Assembly (NCBI GenBank): GCA_028868395.1
Contig: JAGWUO010000017.1
Location: 1-10,398 of the forward strand
Length of the DNA stretch: 10,398 nt
DNA from: Cytophagales bacterium
GTDB taxonomy: Bacteria; Bacteroidota; Bacteroidia; Cytophagales; Spirosomataceae
Direction: 5' to 3'
Shown: piece by piece, positions 1 to 8,400 of the stretch
How the letters are laid out: each line of letters starts with the position of its first letter
How positions within the stretch are numbered: position 1 is the stretch's first letter
Notes under the pieces: model-generated
The model's database searches: none
Seen by the model: only the letters and a program-made list of their open reading frames with translations
What the model was told of the DNA's origin: nothing
Position numbers and translations under genes: made by a program

Positions 1-333
1 TGCCGCCTTCAAAAAGATCGCCGCGCGATCCTCCCAAGGCATCGATGCCCAAGCGGATCTAGCTGCCAAAGCCGCGTCAATCGCTTGCGCCACTTCCGCT
101 TTTCCTCCTTCATAATAGTGACCTAACACGTGCTGGTGATCGTGGGGGCAAGTCATCGCTACTTTTTTGGCACCCTTCACAGAACGACCTGCGATGCGCA
201 TCTGCACGTCAATTTGTTGATTTCGCAAATCCGAAAGGGCTTGCTTTAATTTCGATCTCTCCGCTGAATTTGCGCCATATTGCAAAATAGGCTCATTCAC
301 AGGTGTAGGCACTTGAAAAACTCCTGAGGACAT
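1..333 (-). CDS. pruA: 1-pyrroline-5-carboxylate dehydrogenase (L-glutamate gamma-semialdehyde dehydrogenase), N-terminal part
   Basis: Oxidises L-glutamate-5-semialdehyde (the open form of pyrroline-5-carboxylate) to glutamate with NAD, the second step of proline breakdown, in the cytoplasm. Only the first 111 codons are in the window; the gene runs off the left edge without a stop. The start is ATG (complement of 331-333), giving MSSGVFQVPTPVNEP. The opening PTPVNEPILQYG, followed by an S-x-ER segment, is typical of the N-terminus of the PruA branch of aldehyde dehydrogenases, and the segment ending PWEDRAAIFLKAA matches the conserved region ahead of the NAD-binding domain. The catalytic Cys and Glu lie outside the window. 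A promoter sits just upstream. The identification rests on recognising the family from the N-terminus; another aldehyde dehydrogenase is a less likely alternative. Confidence 0.85.
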   Translation of the reverse strand, partial: MSSGVFQVPTPVNEPILQYGANSAERSKLKQALSDLRNQQIDVQMRIAGRSVKGAKKVAMTCPHDHQHVLGHYYEGGKAEVAQAIDAALAARSAWASMPWEDRAAIFLKAA

Positions 334-364
334 ATTGTTTCGTTGATGTGTAATAAATAGGATG

Positions 365-394
365 CTAAATTACGGGTTTTCTACTTATTATCAA
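365..394 (-). promoter_or_regulatory. Putative pruA promoter (Bacteroidota type)
   Basis: Read on the minus strand, TTG (complement of 392-394) is followed after exactly 19 nt by TAATTTAG (complement of 365-372). This is one mismatch from the Bacteroidota -7 consensus TAnnTTTG and has the same spacing as the rpoB promoter in this window. It would start transcription about 25 nt before the pruA ATG. The TTG overlaps the last codons and stop of the upstream helix-hairpin-helix gene, so pruA can be transcribed independently of it. Inferred from motif and spacing only. Confidence 0.45.
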
Positions 395-1140
395 GGCGCA
401 TGCAATGGTGCATCAAAGCTAAGGTAAGGTTTCAATCGCCTCCAGGCCACCTGATCTAGCAATTGAATTTGCTGCAAGGTTTCGAAATCCTTCAAGGGAC
501 CATGTTGTTTTCTGTAGGCCAAAACCACCTTCGACTGCCCATAAGGCAAATACGGATGCCTAAAGTCCTTCCACTCCACCTGATTAATCTTCAGAAAACG
601 ATACACCCCCGCTCCTACCTTTAATAGTGCCTTATTTTCTTTTACCCAAACCGAGTCCAAACCATACACCTCCTTCAATTGATCCACCTGGTAAAACCCA
701 CCCAACTTCTCCCTGTAGGTAATTATCCGTTTCGCAAATCCTGGCCCTATCCCATTCAGTGCCACCCATGCTGTTGAATCCGCGGTATTAATATCGATAG
801 CTTGTTGCCTTCTCTGGACTCCTGAATCCTTTCCTCCGGACTTAAAACTCCCATAGTCGACCCACCCTTTCCCCCGGACTCCTGACTTAAACCCTCCTGA
901 CTTTCGCGCAGCGAACGACTTCGGACTAATCTCCTTATAATTCGCCTCCCAAACCACCGGATTAAATTCCAATTTTTCCTGCTCCTTCTTATAGTATTCA
1001 TTCCCTATATAATAGAGCACATACATTCCCATCAGACCAAAGAGCACAAGAATTCCTTTGATCTCGTCGTGGGTATAGGCGAGGACGAAGCGGAGGTAAT
1101 ACATTAGTTTTGTTTTCATTAGTGGTTGATTTGAAAGCAT
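391..1140 (-). CDS. Membrane-anchored helix-hairpin-helix (ComEA-like) protein
   Basis: A 249-residue protein with one predicted membrane segment near the N-terminus (about residues 28-45, IKGILVLFGLMGMYVLYY), a charged linker (about 46-110), and two helix-hairpin-helix units. The first (about 117-161) has the classic ComEA pattern INTADSTAWVALNGIGPG followed by A-KRIITYRE and a GGF segment. The second (about 188-240) is more diverged, with YGQSKVVLAYRKQHGP. HhH motifs of this type bind DNA backbone without sequence specificity; in ComEA they serve DNA uptake, but many Bacteroidota carry such proteins without proven competence roles, so only DNA binding is inferred. The linker repeats an octapeptide (SGGFKSGV at 81, SGGKDSGV at 101). 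The start is uncertain: Met8 (complement of 1117-1119) gives an equally plausible N-terminus, and no ribosome binding site decides between them. No promoter or terminator was recognised. Confidence 0.8.
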   Translation of the reverse strand: MLSNQPLMKTKLMYYLRFVLAYTHDEIKGILVLFGLMGMYVLYYIGNEYYKKEQEKLEFNPVVWEANYKEISPKSFAARKSGGFKSGVRGKGWVDYGSFKSGGKDSGVQRRQQAIDINTADSTAWVALNGIGPGFAKRIITYREKLGGFYQVDQLKEVYGLDSVWVKENKALLKVGAGVYRFLKINQVEWKDFRHPYLPYGQSKVVLAYRKQHGPLKDFETLQQIQLLDQVAWRRLKPYLSFDAPLHAP

Positions 1141-1290
1141 AAAGAATAAAGCACAAAGAATAAAGCTGGTTTTAAATGGGTTAGAAGCCCCGATTTAGGA
1201 TTCATAGAAATTTGCGCTAACCATTTCGTGAATGCATCGCCCATGGCGATTCGATCTTTATTCTTTATGCTCTGTGCTTTATTATTTATT
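1141..1290. repeat. Imperfect inverted-repeat element (MITE- or REP-like candidate)
   Basis: The left arm contains AATAAAGCACA (1145-1155) and AAGAATAAAG (1156-1165). The right arm carries their exact reverse complements at 1273-1283 and 1256-1265, separated by a 7-nt interruption (1266-1272). A nested pair follows: AAATGGGTTAG (1174-1184) against CTAACCATTT (1217-1226), with one bulged G. The left arm is itself a direct repeat: the 12-mer AAAGAATAAAGC occurs at 1141 and again at 1155. The element lies between the divergent helix-hairpin-helix gene and the rpoB promoter and codes for nothing recognisable. Its length (about 140-150 nt) and terminal symmetry fit a small non-autonomous mobile element, but no target-site duplication is evident, so this is an inference. 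Confidence 0.45.
1236..1250. repeat. REP-like palindrome ATCGCC-CAT-GGCGAT
   Basis: A 6-bp perfect stem (ATCGCC at 1236-1241 with GGCGAT at 1245-1250) around a 3-nt loop, flanked by the looser match GAATGC / TCGATC. Short GC-rich palindromes containing GGGCGAT resemble intergenic REP-type sequences seen in Bacteroidota genomes that carry REP-associated tyrosine transposases. One copy cannot prove that it is repetitive; genome copy number would decide. Confidence 0.35.
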
Positions 1291-1325
1291 TAAGAGCAAT
1301 CTCAAATAAAATTTCCACAACCCCC

Positions 1326-1355
1326 TTGTTTCTCAGAAAATTATCAGTACCTTTG
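1326..1355 (+). promoter_or_regulatory. Promoter of the rpoBC operon (Bacteroidota type)
   Basis: TACCTTTG at 1348-1355 is a perfect match to the Bacteroidota -7 element TAnnTTTG, and TTG at 1326-1328 lies 19 nt upstream as the -33 element. Transcription would start about 1359-1363, giving a leader of about 170 nt before the rpoB start. The match is good in both boxes and spacing, and it lies in the only sizeable gap before rpoB, so it is the likely main promoter of rpoBC. It would be recognised by the principal sigma factor. Confidence 0.7.
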
Positions 1356-1399
1356 CAGGCTATTTTAGGGTACAAGCCTTCGGGCCTATCCAAAAAGAA

Positions 1400-1483
1400 A
1401 TGATTTCTGAAACACAATTCCTTTATCGTAGGGGAAGCGCAAAGGGGAATCATTTTTTCATCTACGAGGCATTTCAGCTTTAA
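1400..1483 (+). CDS. Possible 27-residue leader peptide upstream of rpoB
   Basis: A short open frame ATG...TAA within the rpoB leader encodes MISETQFLYRRGSAKGNHFF followed by IYEAFQL. It starts about 40 nt after the inferred transcription start, is preceded by an A-rich stretch (CCAAAAAGAA), and ends 48 nt before the rpoB start. The peptide matches no family I know and has no run of one amino acid like the classic attenuation peptides. The start codon lies inside helix A of the leader and the stop is next to helix B, so translation could affect folding. A frame of this length is expected by chance, so this is recorded only as a candidate. Confidence 0.13.
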   Translation: MISETQFLYRRGSAKGNHFFIYEAFQL

Positions 1484-1488
1484 ATTGT

Positions 1489-1506
1489 GCCCATAGGGCC
1501 ATTTTT
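1489..1506 (+). terminator. Weak terminator-like hairpin just before rpoB
   Basis: GCCC (1489-1492) pairs with GGGC (1496-1499) around the triloop ATA, and five T follow at 1502-1506. The stem is only 4 bp, so it would be a weak intrinsic terminator or a pause site. It sits about 25 nt before the TTG start of rpoB, where premature termination would control polymerase subunit synthesis. It shares G1489 with helix B and can be opened by pairing with 1383-1389. Confidence 0.25.
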
Positions 1507-1531
1507 CATTTAATTTAAAACGTATAAAGCC

Positions 1532-4500
1532 TTGAGTAACATCACTGCCACAGGAAGACACAGCTTTGCGAAAACGCAGTCTGTGATCGATTATCCAGAT
1601 TTTCTGGATATCCAAATCAAATCCTTTCAGGATTTTTTCCAGCTAGAGACAGCTGCTGAGAATCGTACTGACGAAGGTTTATTTAAAGTGTTTGCTGAGA
1701 ATTTTCCAATCGCGGATTCGCGGGAAAATTTCGTTTTGTCGTTCGTTGACTACTCTGTAGATCCGCCGAAATATTCGGTAGACGAGTGTATCGACCGCGG
1801 TTTAACGTATTCAGTACCTTTAAAAGCGAAATTACGTTTGATCTGTAATGATACAGACAACGAAGATTTCCAAACCATCGAACAAGAAGTATTCTTAGGA
1901 AACATTCCTTACATGACAGAACGTGGATCATTCGTGATCAACGGTGCTGAGCGTGTAATTGTTTCTCAGTTGCACCGTTCGCCAGGTGTATTCTTCGCGC
2001 AATCGAAGCATACGAATGGAACTAAATTGTATTCGGCTCGTATCATTCCATTCAAGGGTTCTTGGATTGAATTTGCAACGGACGTTAACAATGTGATGTA
2101 TGCGTACATCGACCGTAAAAAGAAATTCCCAGTGACTGTATTGCTTCGTGCGATTGGTTACGGAAATGACAAGGACATCCTTGATTTATTTGGCTTAGCT
2201 GAAGAAATGAAGGTGGACAAGAAAAACTTGAAAACTACGGTAGGACGTCGCTTAGCTGCGAGAGTTTTGAAAACGTGGCAAGAAGACTTCGTAGATGAAG
2301 ATACAGGTGAGGTGGTTTCTATCGACCGTAACGAAATCTTGATCGAGCGTGATACTGTTATTACAGAGAACGAGATCGAGACGATTTTGGAATCAGGATC
2401 AAGCACGATCATCTTGCACAAAGACGATGTGAACGTATCTGATTACAACATCATCTACAATACCTTACAAAAAGATACGTCGAACTCGGAGAAAGAGGCG
2501 GTAGAAGTTATCTACAAGCAATTACGTAACACGGATGCTCCAGATGAGCAAACGGCACGTGATATCATCCAAAACTTGTTCTTCTCAGACAAGCGTTATG
2601 ATTTAGGCGAAGTAGGTCGTTACCGTATCAATAAAAAATTAGGCCACGATATCCCGATGGATATCAAGGTATTGACTAAAGAAGATATCATCTCTATCGT
2701 GAAGTATTTGATCGGTTTGATCAACTCTCGCGCGGTTGTCGATGATATTGACCACTTGTCTAACCGTCGTGTACGTACCGTGGGTGAGCAATTATACGCT
2801 CAGTTCGGTGTAGGTCTTGCACGTATGGCTCGTACGATCAAAGAACGTATGAACGTTCGTGATAACGAGGACTTTAAGCCAGTGGACTTGATTAATGCAC
2901 GTACGTTATCGTCTGTGATTAACTCGTTCTTTGGAACAAATCAGCTATCTCAATTTATGGATCAAACGAATCCATTGGCTGAGATCACGCACAAGCGTCG
3001 TATGTCTGCCCTAGGGCCAGGCGGTCTTTCTCGTGAAAGAGCTGGTTTCGAGGTTCGTGACGTTCACTATACGCACTATGGTCGTCTTTGTACGATTGAA
3101 ACGCCAGAGGGACCAAACATCGGTTTGATTTCTTCTCTTTGCGTTCACGCGAAAGTGAACGGAATGGGCTTCATCGAAACTCCTTACCGTGTGATCGAAT
3201 CAGGTAAAGTAGATACGTCTACAACTGTTTCGTATTTAACGGCGGAAGAAGAAGATGGAAAGAACATCGTTCAAGCAAATGCACAGATTGATAAAACGGG
3301 TAAATTCTTATCTGATCGTGTGAAAGCACGTTTCGAAGGAGACTTCCCATTAGTGAATCCAGCAGATGCACAATATATGGACGTAGCGCCTAACCAAATT
3401 GTTTCGGTTGCGGCTTCTATGATTCCTTTCTTAGAACATGATGATGCGAACCGTGCCTTGATGGGATCGAACATGCAGCGCCAAGCGGTGCCATTGTTAC
3501 GCCCTGAAGCACCTATCGTAGGTACAGGTTTAGAACACCGCGTGGCAATTGACTCCCGTACTTTAGTCGTTGCTGAAGGAAGTGGTGTAATCGAATACGT
3601 AGATGCTTTACGCATCGTGGTGAACTACGATCAAACGGAAGAAGAAAAATTAGTGAGCTTCCACGGTTCTACAAAAGAATACAAATTAATCAAGTTCCGT
3701 AGAACGAACCAGGATACAACGATCAACTTGAAACCGATTGTCTTCAAAGGACAAAAAGTGGTGAAAGGTCAAGCGCTTTGCGAGGGTTATGCAACTCAAG
3801 CAGGTGAGCTAGCTTTAGGTCGTAACATGAAAGTGGCGTTCATGCCATGGCAAGGTTACAACTTTGAGGATGCGATCGTGATGTCTGAAAAAGTGGTTCG
3901 TGACGATATCTTTACTTCGATCCACATTGAGGAATTCGAATTAGAGGTACGTGATACGAAACGTGGTGAGGAGGAATTAACTTCTGAAATCCCGAACGTT
4001 TCTGAGGAAACAGTTCGTAACCTAGACGAGAACGGTGTTGTTCGCGTAGGTTCTGAGGTGAAAGAAGGAGATATCTTAATTGGTAAGATTACGCCAAAAG
4101 GAGAGTCTGATCCGACTCCAGAAGAGAAATTATTACGTGCCATCTTTGGTGACAAGGCTGGTGATGTGAAAGATGCTTCGAAGAAAGCGCCACCATCGTT
4201 AAAAGGTGTGGTAATCGACACGAAATTGTTCGCTCGTCCTAAAAAGGATAAAGATCAACGTGATAAGTCGAAGGCTGAATTGAAGTTGGTTATGAAGCAA
4301 TACGGTAAAGACCTATTAGAGGTTCGTAAAATCATGATCGAAAAGACCGTTGCTTTATTAGCTGGAAAAACATGTGGTGGTATCCGTCACAAGTTTGGCA
4401 CAGTGATCGTAGAGAAAGGGGTTAAATTCACAGCGAAGAATATCGAAGAATTATTATTCCCAGATAAAAACTTATACCGCGATGAGTCAACGTATGCCGT

Positions 4501-5404
4501 TCCTGAAGAGGCAAATTTACTTTCAGATTTGATCGTAGAGGATGCAACTGCGGATGCAGCGACTAACGCGACTTTCTTAGCCTTAATTAAGAGCTACCAC
4601 GTTCGTCGTAACGAAATCGCTGGTCAGTTCAAGCGTGAGCGTTTCGTGTTAGAAGTAGGTGATGAATTACCTGCTGGTATCGTGAAATTAGCGAAGGTAT
4701 ATGTAGCTAAGAAACGTAAGTTAAAAGTGGGTGATAAGATGGCGGGTCGTCACGGTAATAAGGGTATTGTTGCTCGTATCGTTCGTGAAGAAGATATGCC
4801 ATTCTTAGAAGATGGAACACCAGTAGATATCGTATTGAATCCACTAGGGGTACCATCTCGTATGAACTTAGGACAAATTTACGAGACCGTATTAGGTTGG
4901 GCTGGACAAAAATTAGGTAAGCGTTATGCAACGCCTATTTTCGACGGTGGAACTGAGGCAGAAGTAGCCGCTGAATTAGCAGCAGCAAATCTACCAGAAT
5001 GGGGTCGTACGTATTTATACAATGGTTTAACGGGTGATAAATTTGATCAACCGGTGACTGTAGGTATCATCTATATGTTGAAACTAGGTCACTTAGTGGA
5101 TGATAAGATGCACGCACGTTCGATCGGACCTTACTCATTAATTACACAACAACCATTGGGTGGTAAAGCTCAGTTTGGTGGTCAGCGTTTTGGTGAGATG
5201 GAGGTTTGGGCATTAGAGGCCTTCGGTGCAGCGAATATCTTGCAAGAGATCTTAACTGTGAAGTCTGATGATGTCATCGGTCGCGCAAAAGCTTACGAAG
5301 CTATTGTAAAAGGTGAAAACATGCCTAAGCCTAACATTCCAGAATCATTCAACGTATTGATTCATGAATTGAGAGGTTTAGCCCTTGAAATCACCCTTGA
5401 GTAA
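1532..5404 (+). CDS. rpoB: DNA-directed RNA polymerase subunit beta
   Basis: Catalytic beta subunit of RNA polymerase, 1290 residues, full length for Bacteroidota (E. coli 1342). The N-terminal [15 protein letters not shown] motif, lobe regions, fork region [20 protein letters not shown] (470-489) continuing into SALGPGGL, the [12 protein letters not shown] segment (about 1068-1078) with the conserved active-centre lysines, and the C-terminal [12 protein letters not shown] (from 1223) are all present. Residues that commonly mutate to rifampicin resistance have the sensitive-type form (Q474, D477, H487, R490, S492; E. coli Q513, D516, H526, R529, S531). The start is TTG at 1532: the frame is closed by TAA at 1511-1513, there is no ATG, GTG or CTG between, and the next in-frame Met lies well inside the conserved region. 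No Shine-Dalgarno is present. Arginine codons are dominated by CGT, as expected for a highly expressed gene. rpoC follows after 56 nt. No rplL lies upstream. Confidence 0.98.
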   Translation: MSNITATGRHSFAKTQSVIDYPDFLDIQIKSFQDFFQLETAAENRTDEGLFKVFAENFPIADSRENFVLSFVDYSVDPPKYSVDECIDRGLTYSVPLKAKLRLICNDTDNEDFQTIEQEVFLGNIPYMTERGSFVINGAERVIVSQLHRSPGVFFAQSKHTNGTKLYSARIIPFKGSWIEFATDVNNVMYAYIDRKKKFPVTVLLRAIGYGNDKDILDLFGLAEEMKVDKKNLKTTVGRRLAARVLKTWQEDFVDEDTGEVVSIDRNEILIERDTVITENEIETILESGSSTIILHKDDVNVSDYNIIYNTLQKDTSNSEKEAVEVIYKQLRNTDAPDEQTARDIIQNLFFSDKRYDLGEVGRYRINKKLGHDIPMDIKVLTKEDIISIVKYLIGLINSRAVVDDIDHLSNRRVRTVGEQLYAQFGVGLARMARTIKERMNVRDNEDFKPVDLINARTLSSVINSFFGTNQLSQFMDQTNPLAEITHKRRMSALGPGGLSRERAGFEVRDVHYTHYGRLCTIETPEGPNIGLISSLCVHAKVNGMGFIETPYRVIESGKVDTSTTVSYLTAEEEDGKNIVQANAQIDKTGKFLSDRVKARFEGDFPLVNPADAQYMDVAPNQIVSVAASMIPFLEHDDANRALMGSNMQRQAVPLLRPEAPIVGTGLEHRVAIDSRTLVVAEGSGVIEYVDALRIVVNYDQTEEEKLVSFHGSTKEYKLIKFRRTNQDTTINLKPIVFKGQKVVKGQALCEGYATQAGELALGRNMKVAFMPWQGYNFEDAIVMSEKVVRDDIFTSIHIEEFELEVRDTKRGEEELTSEIPNVSEETVRNLDENGVVRVGSEVKEGDILIGKITPKGESDPTPEEKLLRAIFGDKAGDVKDASKKAPPSLKGVVIDTKLFARPKKDKDQRDKSKAELKLVMKQYGKDLLEVRKIMIEKTVALLAGKTCGGIRHKFGTVIVEKGVKFTAKNIEELLFPDKNLYRDESTYAVPEEANLLSDLIVEDATADAATNATFLALIKSYHVRRNEIAGQFKRERFVLEVGDELPAGIVKLAKVYVAKKRKLKVGDKMAGRHGNKGIVARIVREEDMPFLEDGTPVDIVLNPLGVPSRMNLGQIYETVLGWAGQKLGKRYATPIFDGGTEAEVAAELAAANLPEWGRTYLYNGLTGDKFDQPVTVGIIYMLKLGHLVDDKMHARSIGPYSLITQQPLGGKAQFGGQRFGEMEVWALEAFGAANILQEILTVKSDDVIGRAKAYEAIVKGENMPKPNIPESFNVLIHELRGLALEITLE

Positions 5405-5460
5405 ACCATTGGGCTTTGGCCCTATTAAAAGAGTTCATTTTCCAATAAAATACATAGAAA
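5405..5460 (+). other. rpoB-rpoC spacer with a small hairpin
   Basis: The 56-nt gap holds GGGC (5411-5414) TTTG GCCC (5419-5422), a 4-bp hairpin right after the rpoB stop, and an A-rich stretch leading to the rpoC ATG. No T-run follows and no promoter motif is visible, so the gap looks like a plain intra-operon spacer, possibly with an RNA-processing or stability hairpin. Confidence 0.4.
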
Positions 5461-8400
5461 ATGTCATTTAAAAAGACTAGAAAGCTGAATAGCGATTTCC
5501 AAAAAGTAACCATCTCACTAGCCTCTCCTGAGTCCATCTTAGAGGGGTCTAATGGCGAGGTAACACAACCGGAAACCATCAACTACCGTACCTACAAACC
5601 CGAAATGGGCGGTTTGTTTTGCGAGCGTATCTTCGGTCCTACAAAGGACTGGGAGTGTCACTGCGGTAAATACAAGCGTATTCGTTACAAAGGCATCATT
5701 TGCGATCGCTGTGGTGTAGAAGTAACGGAGAAAAAAGTACGTCGTGAGCGTATGGGCCACATCGAATTAGTGGTTCCAGTAGCACACATCTGGTACTTCC
5801 GTAGCTTACCGAACAAAATCGGTTACATGCTAGGACTATCTACGAAGAAATTAGACCAAGTAATTTATTACGAGCGTTTCGTTGTAGTTCAACCAGGTAT
5901 GTACGCGGAAGAAGGAAAGATCGGTAGCCAATACCTTGATTTCTTAACAGAAGACGAGTACTTAGATATCTTAGACAAATTACCGCGCGAGAACCAACAT
6001 TTACCAGATGAGGATCCACAGAAATTCATCGCGAAAATGGGTGCTGACGCGTTAAATATGTTATTATCTCGCATTGACTTAGACAGCTTATCGGCTGACT
6101 TGCGTCACTCTGCGGACACTGAATCCTCTCAACAACGTAAGGCTGAAGCCTTGAAGCGTTTGAAAGTGGTAGAAGCGTTCCGTGAGTCAGTAGGTCGTAT
6201 CGATAACCGTCCTGAGTGGATGATCATCAAAATGGTACCTGTAATTCCACCAGAATTACGTCCATTGGTGCCATTAGATGGAGGTCGTTTTGCGACATCC
6301 GATCTAAATGATCTATACCGTCGTGTGATTATCCGTAACAACCGTTTGAAGCGTTTGATCGAGATCAAAGCGCCAGAGGTAATCTTACGTAACGAAAAAC
6401 GTATGTTGCAAGAAGCTGTTGATAGCTTATTTGACAACTCACGTAAAGTAAATGCGGTTCGTTCTGAAGGTAACCGTGCCTTGAAGTCTCTTTCTGATAT
6501 GTTGAAAGGTAAGCAAGGTCGTTTCCGTCAAAACTTATTAGGTAAGCGTGTCGATTATTCAGGTCGTTCGGTTATCGTGGTAGGTCCAGAATTGAAAATG
6601 CACGAGTGTGGTCTTCCGAAGGATATGGCGGCAGAATTATTCAAGCCGTTTGTTATCCGTAAGTTGATCGAGCGTGGTATCGTGAAGACGGTTAAGTCTG
6701 CGAAGAAAATTGTTGATCGTAAGGATCCAGTGGTTTGGGATATTTTGGAAAATGTAATGAAAGGACACCCAGTTCTTTTAAACCGTGCTCCTACCCTTCA
6801 CCGTTTAGGTATCCAAGCTTTCCAACCGAAATTAATCGAAGGAAAAGCGATCCAATTGCACCCATTAACTTGTACGGCATTTAACGCCGATTTCGATGGT
6901 GACCAGATGGCGGTTCACGTTCCACTAGGACATGAAGCGATTTTGGAAGCCTCGTTATTAATGCTTGCATCACATAACATCTTGAACCCAGCGAATGGTG
7001 CGCCTATTACGGTACCATCTCAGGACATGGTGTTAGGTTTATATTATGTAACTAAAGGACGTAAGTCAACTCCAGACCACAAGGTAGAAGGAGAAGGACA
7101 CCGTTTCTACGGATTTGAGGAGGTTGTAATCGCCTTGAACGAGAAGAAATTGTCTAAGCACGCGAACATCGTAGTGAAAGCTACGGTACGTAAAGAAGAT
7201 GGTACATTAGTTCAAGAAATGGTGGAAACTGTTGCTGGACGTGTATTATTCAACTTATGTGTTCCTGAGCAAGTAGGTTACATCAATGAGTTATTGACTA
7301 AGAAGAAATTGCAACAAATCATCTCACACGTTCACAAGATCTGTGGTATGGCTCGTACAGCGCAATTCTTAGATGATATCAAAGAATTAGGTTTCCAACA
7401 AGCCTTCCACGGTGGTTTATCGATGGGTATTGGTGATGTTCAAATTCCAGCTGAGAAAGCTTCTTTAGTGAAGAAAGCACAGGATGATGTTCAAGCCGTT
7501 TGGGACAACTACTTAATGGGTTTAATCACAGATAACGAGCGTTACAACGCAGTTATTGACATCTGGACAAAAGTGAACTCGAAAATTACCGAGACATTGA
7601 TGAAGCAGATGGAAGAGGATAACCAAGGATTTAACGCGATCTACATGATGATGCACTCTGGAGCCCGTGGTTCTCGTGAGCAAATTCGTCAACTAGGTGG
7701 TATGCGTGGTTTGATGGCAAAACCTCAGAAGAACTTACAAGGTTCAGTAGGTGAAATCATCGAAAACCCAATCCTTTCTAACTTTAAAGAAGGTCTTGAC
7801 GTATTAGAGTACTTTATCTCAACTCACGGTGCGCGTAAAGGTTTGGCAGATACTGCCTTGAAAACAGCCGATGCGGGTTACTTGACTCGTCGTCTACACG
7901 ACGTAGCACAAGACGTTATCGTGAACGAAGAAGATTGCGGTACCTTACGTGGTATCGAGGTGTTCCCATTGAAAGACAATGAGGAGATCATCGAACCATT
8001 ATCTGAGCGTATCTTAGGTCGTGTTTCTATTCACGATGTATATGATCCAATCACCAATGAGTTAATCGTAGCTTCTGGTGATGAAATCAACGAGGCAATC
8101 GCAACGAAAATTGATGAGACAGCGATCGAGTCAGTAGAAATTCGTTCGGTATTAACTTGTGAGACGCAAAGCGGTGTGTGTGCGAAATGTTACGGACGTA
8201 ACTTAGCGACAGCTGCGATGGTGAACTTAGGAGAAGCGGTAGGTGTAATTGCCTCTCAATCGATTGGTGAGCCAGGTACTCAGTTAACGTTACGTACGTT
8301 CCACGTGGGTGGTACGGCACAAAACGTTTCCTTAGATGCGAGCGTTAAAGCGAAATTTGACGGGGTGATTAACTTCGAAGAGGTTCGTTCTGTAAGCTCT

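Larger units (their letters stand above)
1359..1531 (+). promoter_or_regulatory. Structured 5' leader of rpoB, candidate attenuator or autoregulatory region
   Basis: This leader can form several helices that I paired by eye. Helix A: 1395-1408 with 1445-1458, 14 consecutive pairs including three G-U. Helix B: CACAATT 1413-1419 with AATTGTG 1483-1489, 7 pairs. Helix C: 1426-1432 with 1461-1467, 7 pairs including one G-U. B and C nest together, but both cross A, so A and B/C are either alternatives or form a pseudoknot. A small hairpin with a UUCG loop closed by C-G sits at 1376-1385. Near the 3' end, 1489-1499 forms a hairpin followed by five T. GGCCTAT (1383-1389) can also pair with ATAGGGCC (1493-1500) with one bulged G, which would open that hairpin. 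Function is inferred; no known leader family was recognised. Confidence 0.35.

Noticed and set aside
756..1001. Second minus-strand frame inside the helix-hairpin-helix gene
   Set aside because: Out of frame with a gene that has clear HhH motifs; the Arg/Ser/Gly-rich translation is what a shifted frame of this linker gives.
1105..1112. TAGTTTTG, a perfect -7 promoter match on the plus strand
   Set aside because: It lies inside the minus-strand gene, there is no TTG 19 nt upstream, and it is far from any plus-strand gene.
1286..1615. Open frame of 109 codons on the minus strand across the rpoB leader and rpoB 5' end
   Set aside because: It overlaps the rpoB promoter, leader and first 28 codons in antisense and resembles no family; an open antisense frame of this size is common by chance.
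2939..3010. Possible natural rifampicin resistance in RpoB
   Set aside because: All main resistance positions carry the sensitive-type residue; the Met at 491 in place of Ile (E. coli 530) is not a known key resistance site.
5411..5422. Hairpin between rpoB and rpoC as a terminator
   Set aside because: Only 4 bp and no T-run follows; a terminator here would separate the two polymerase subunits, which is not expected.
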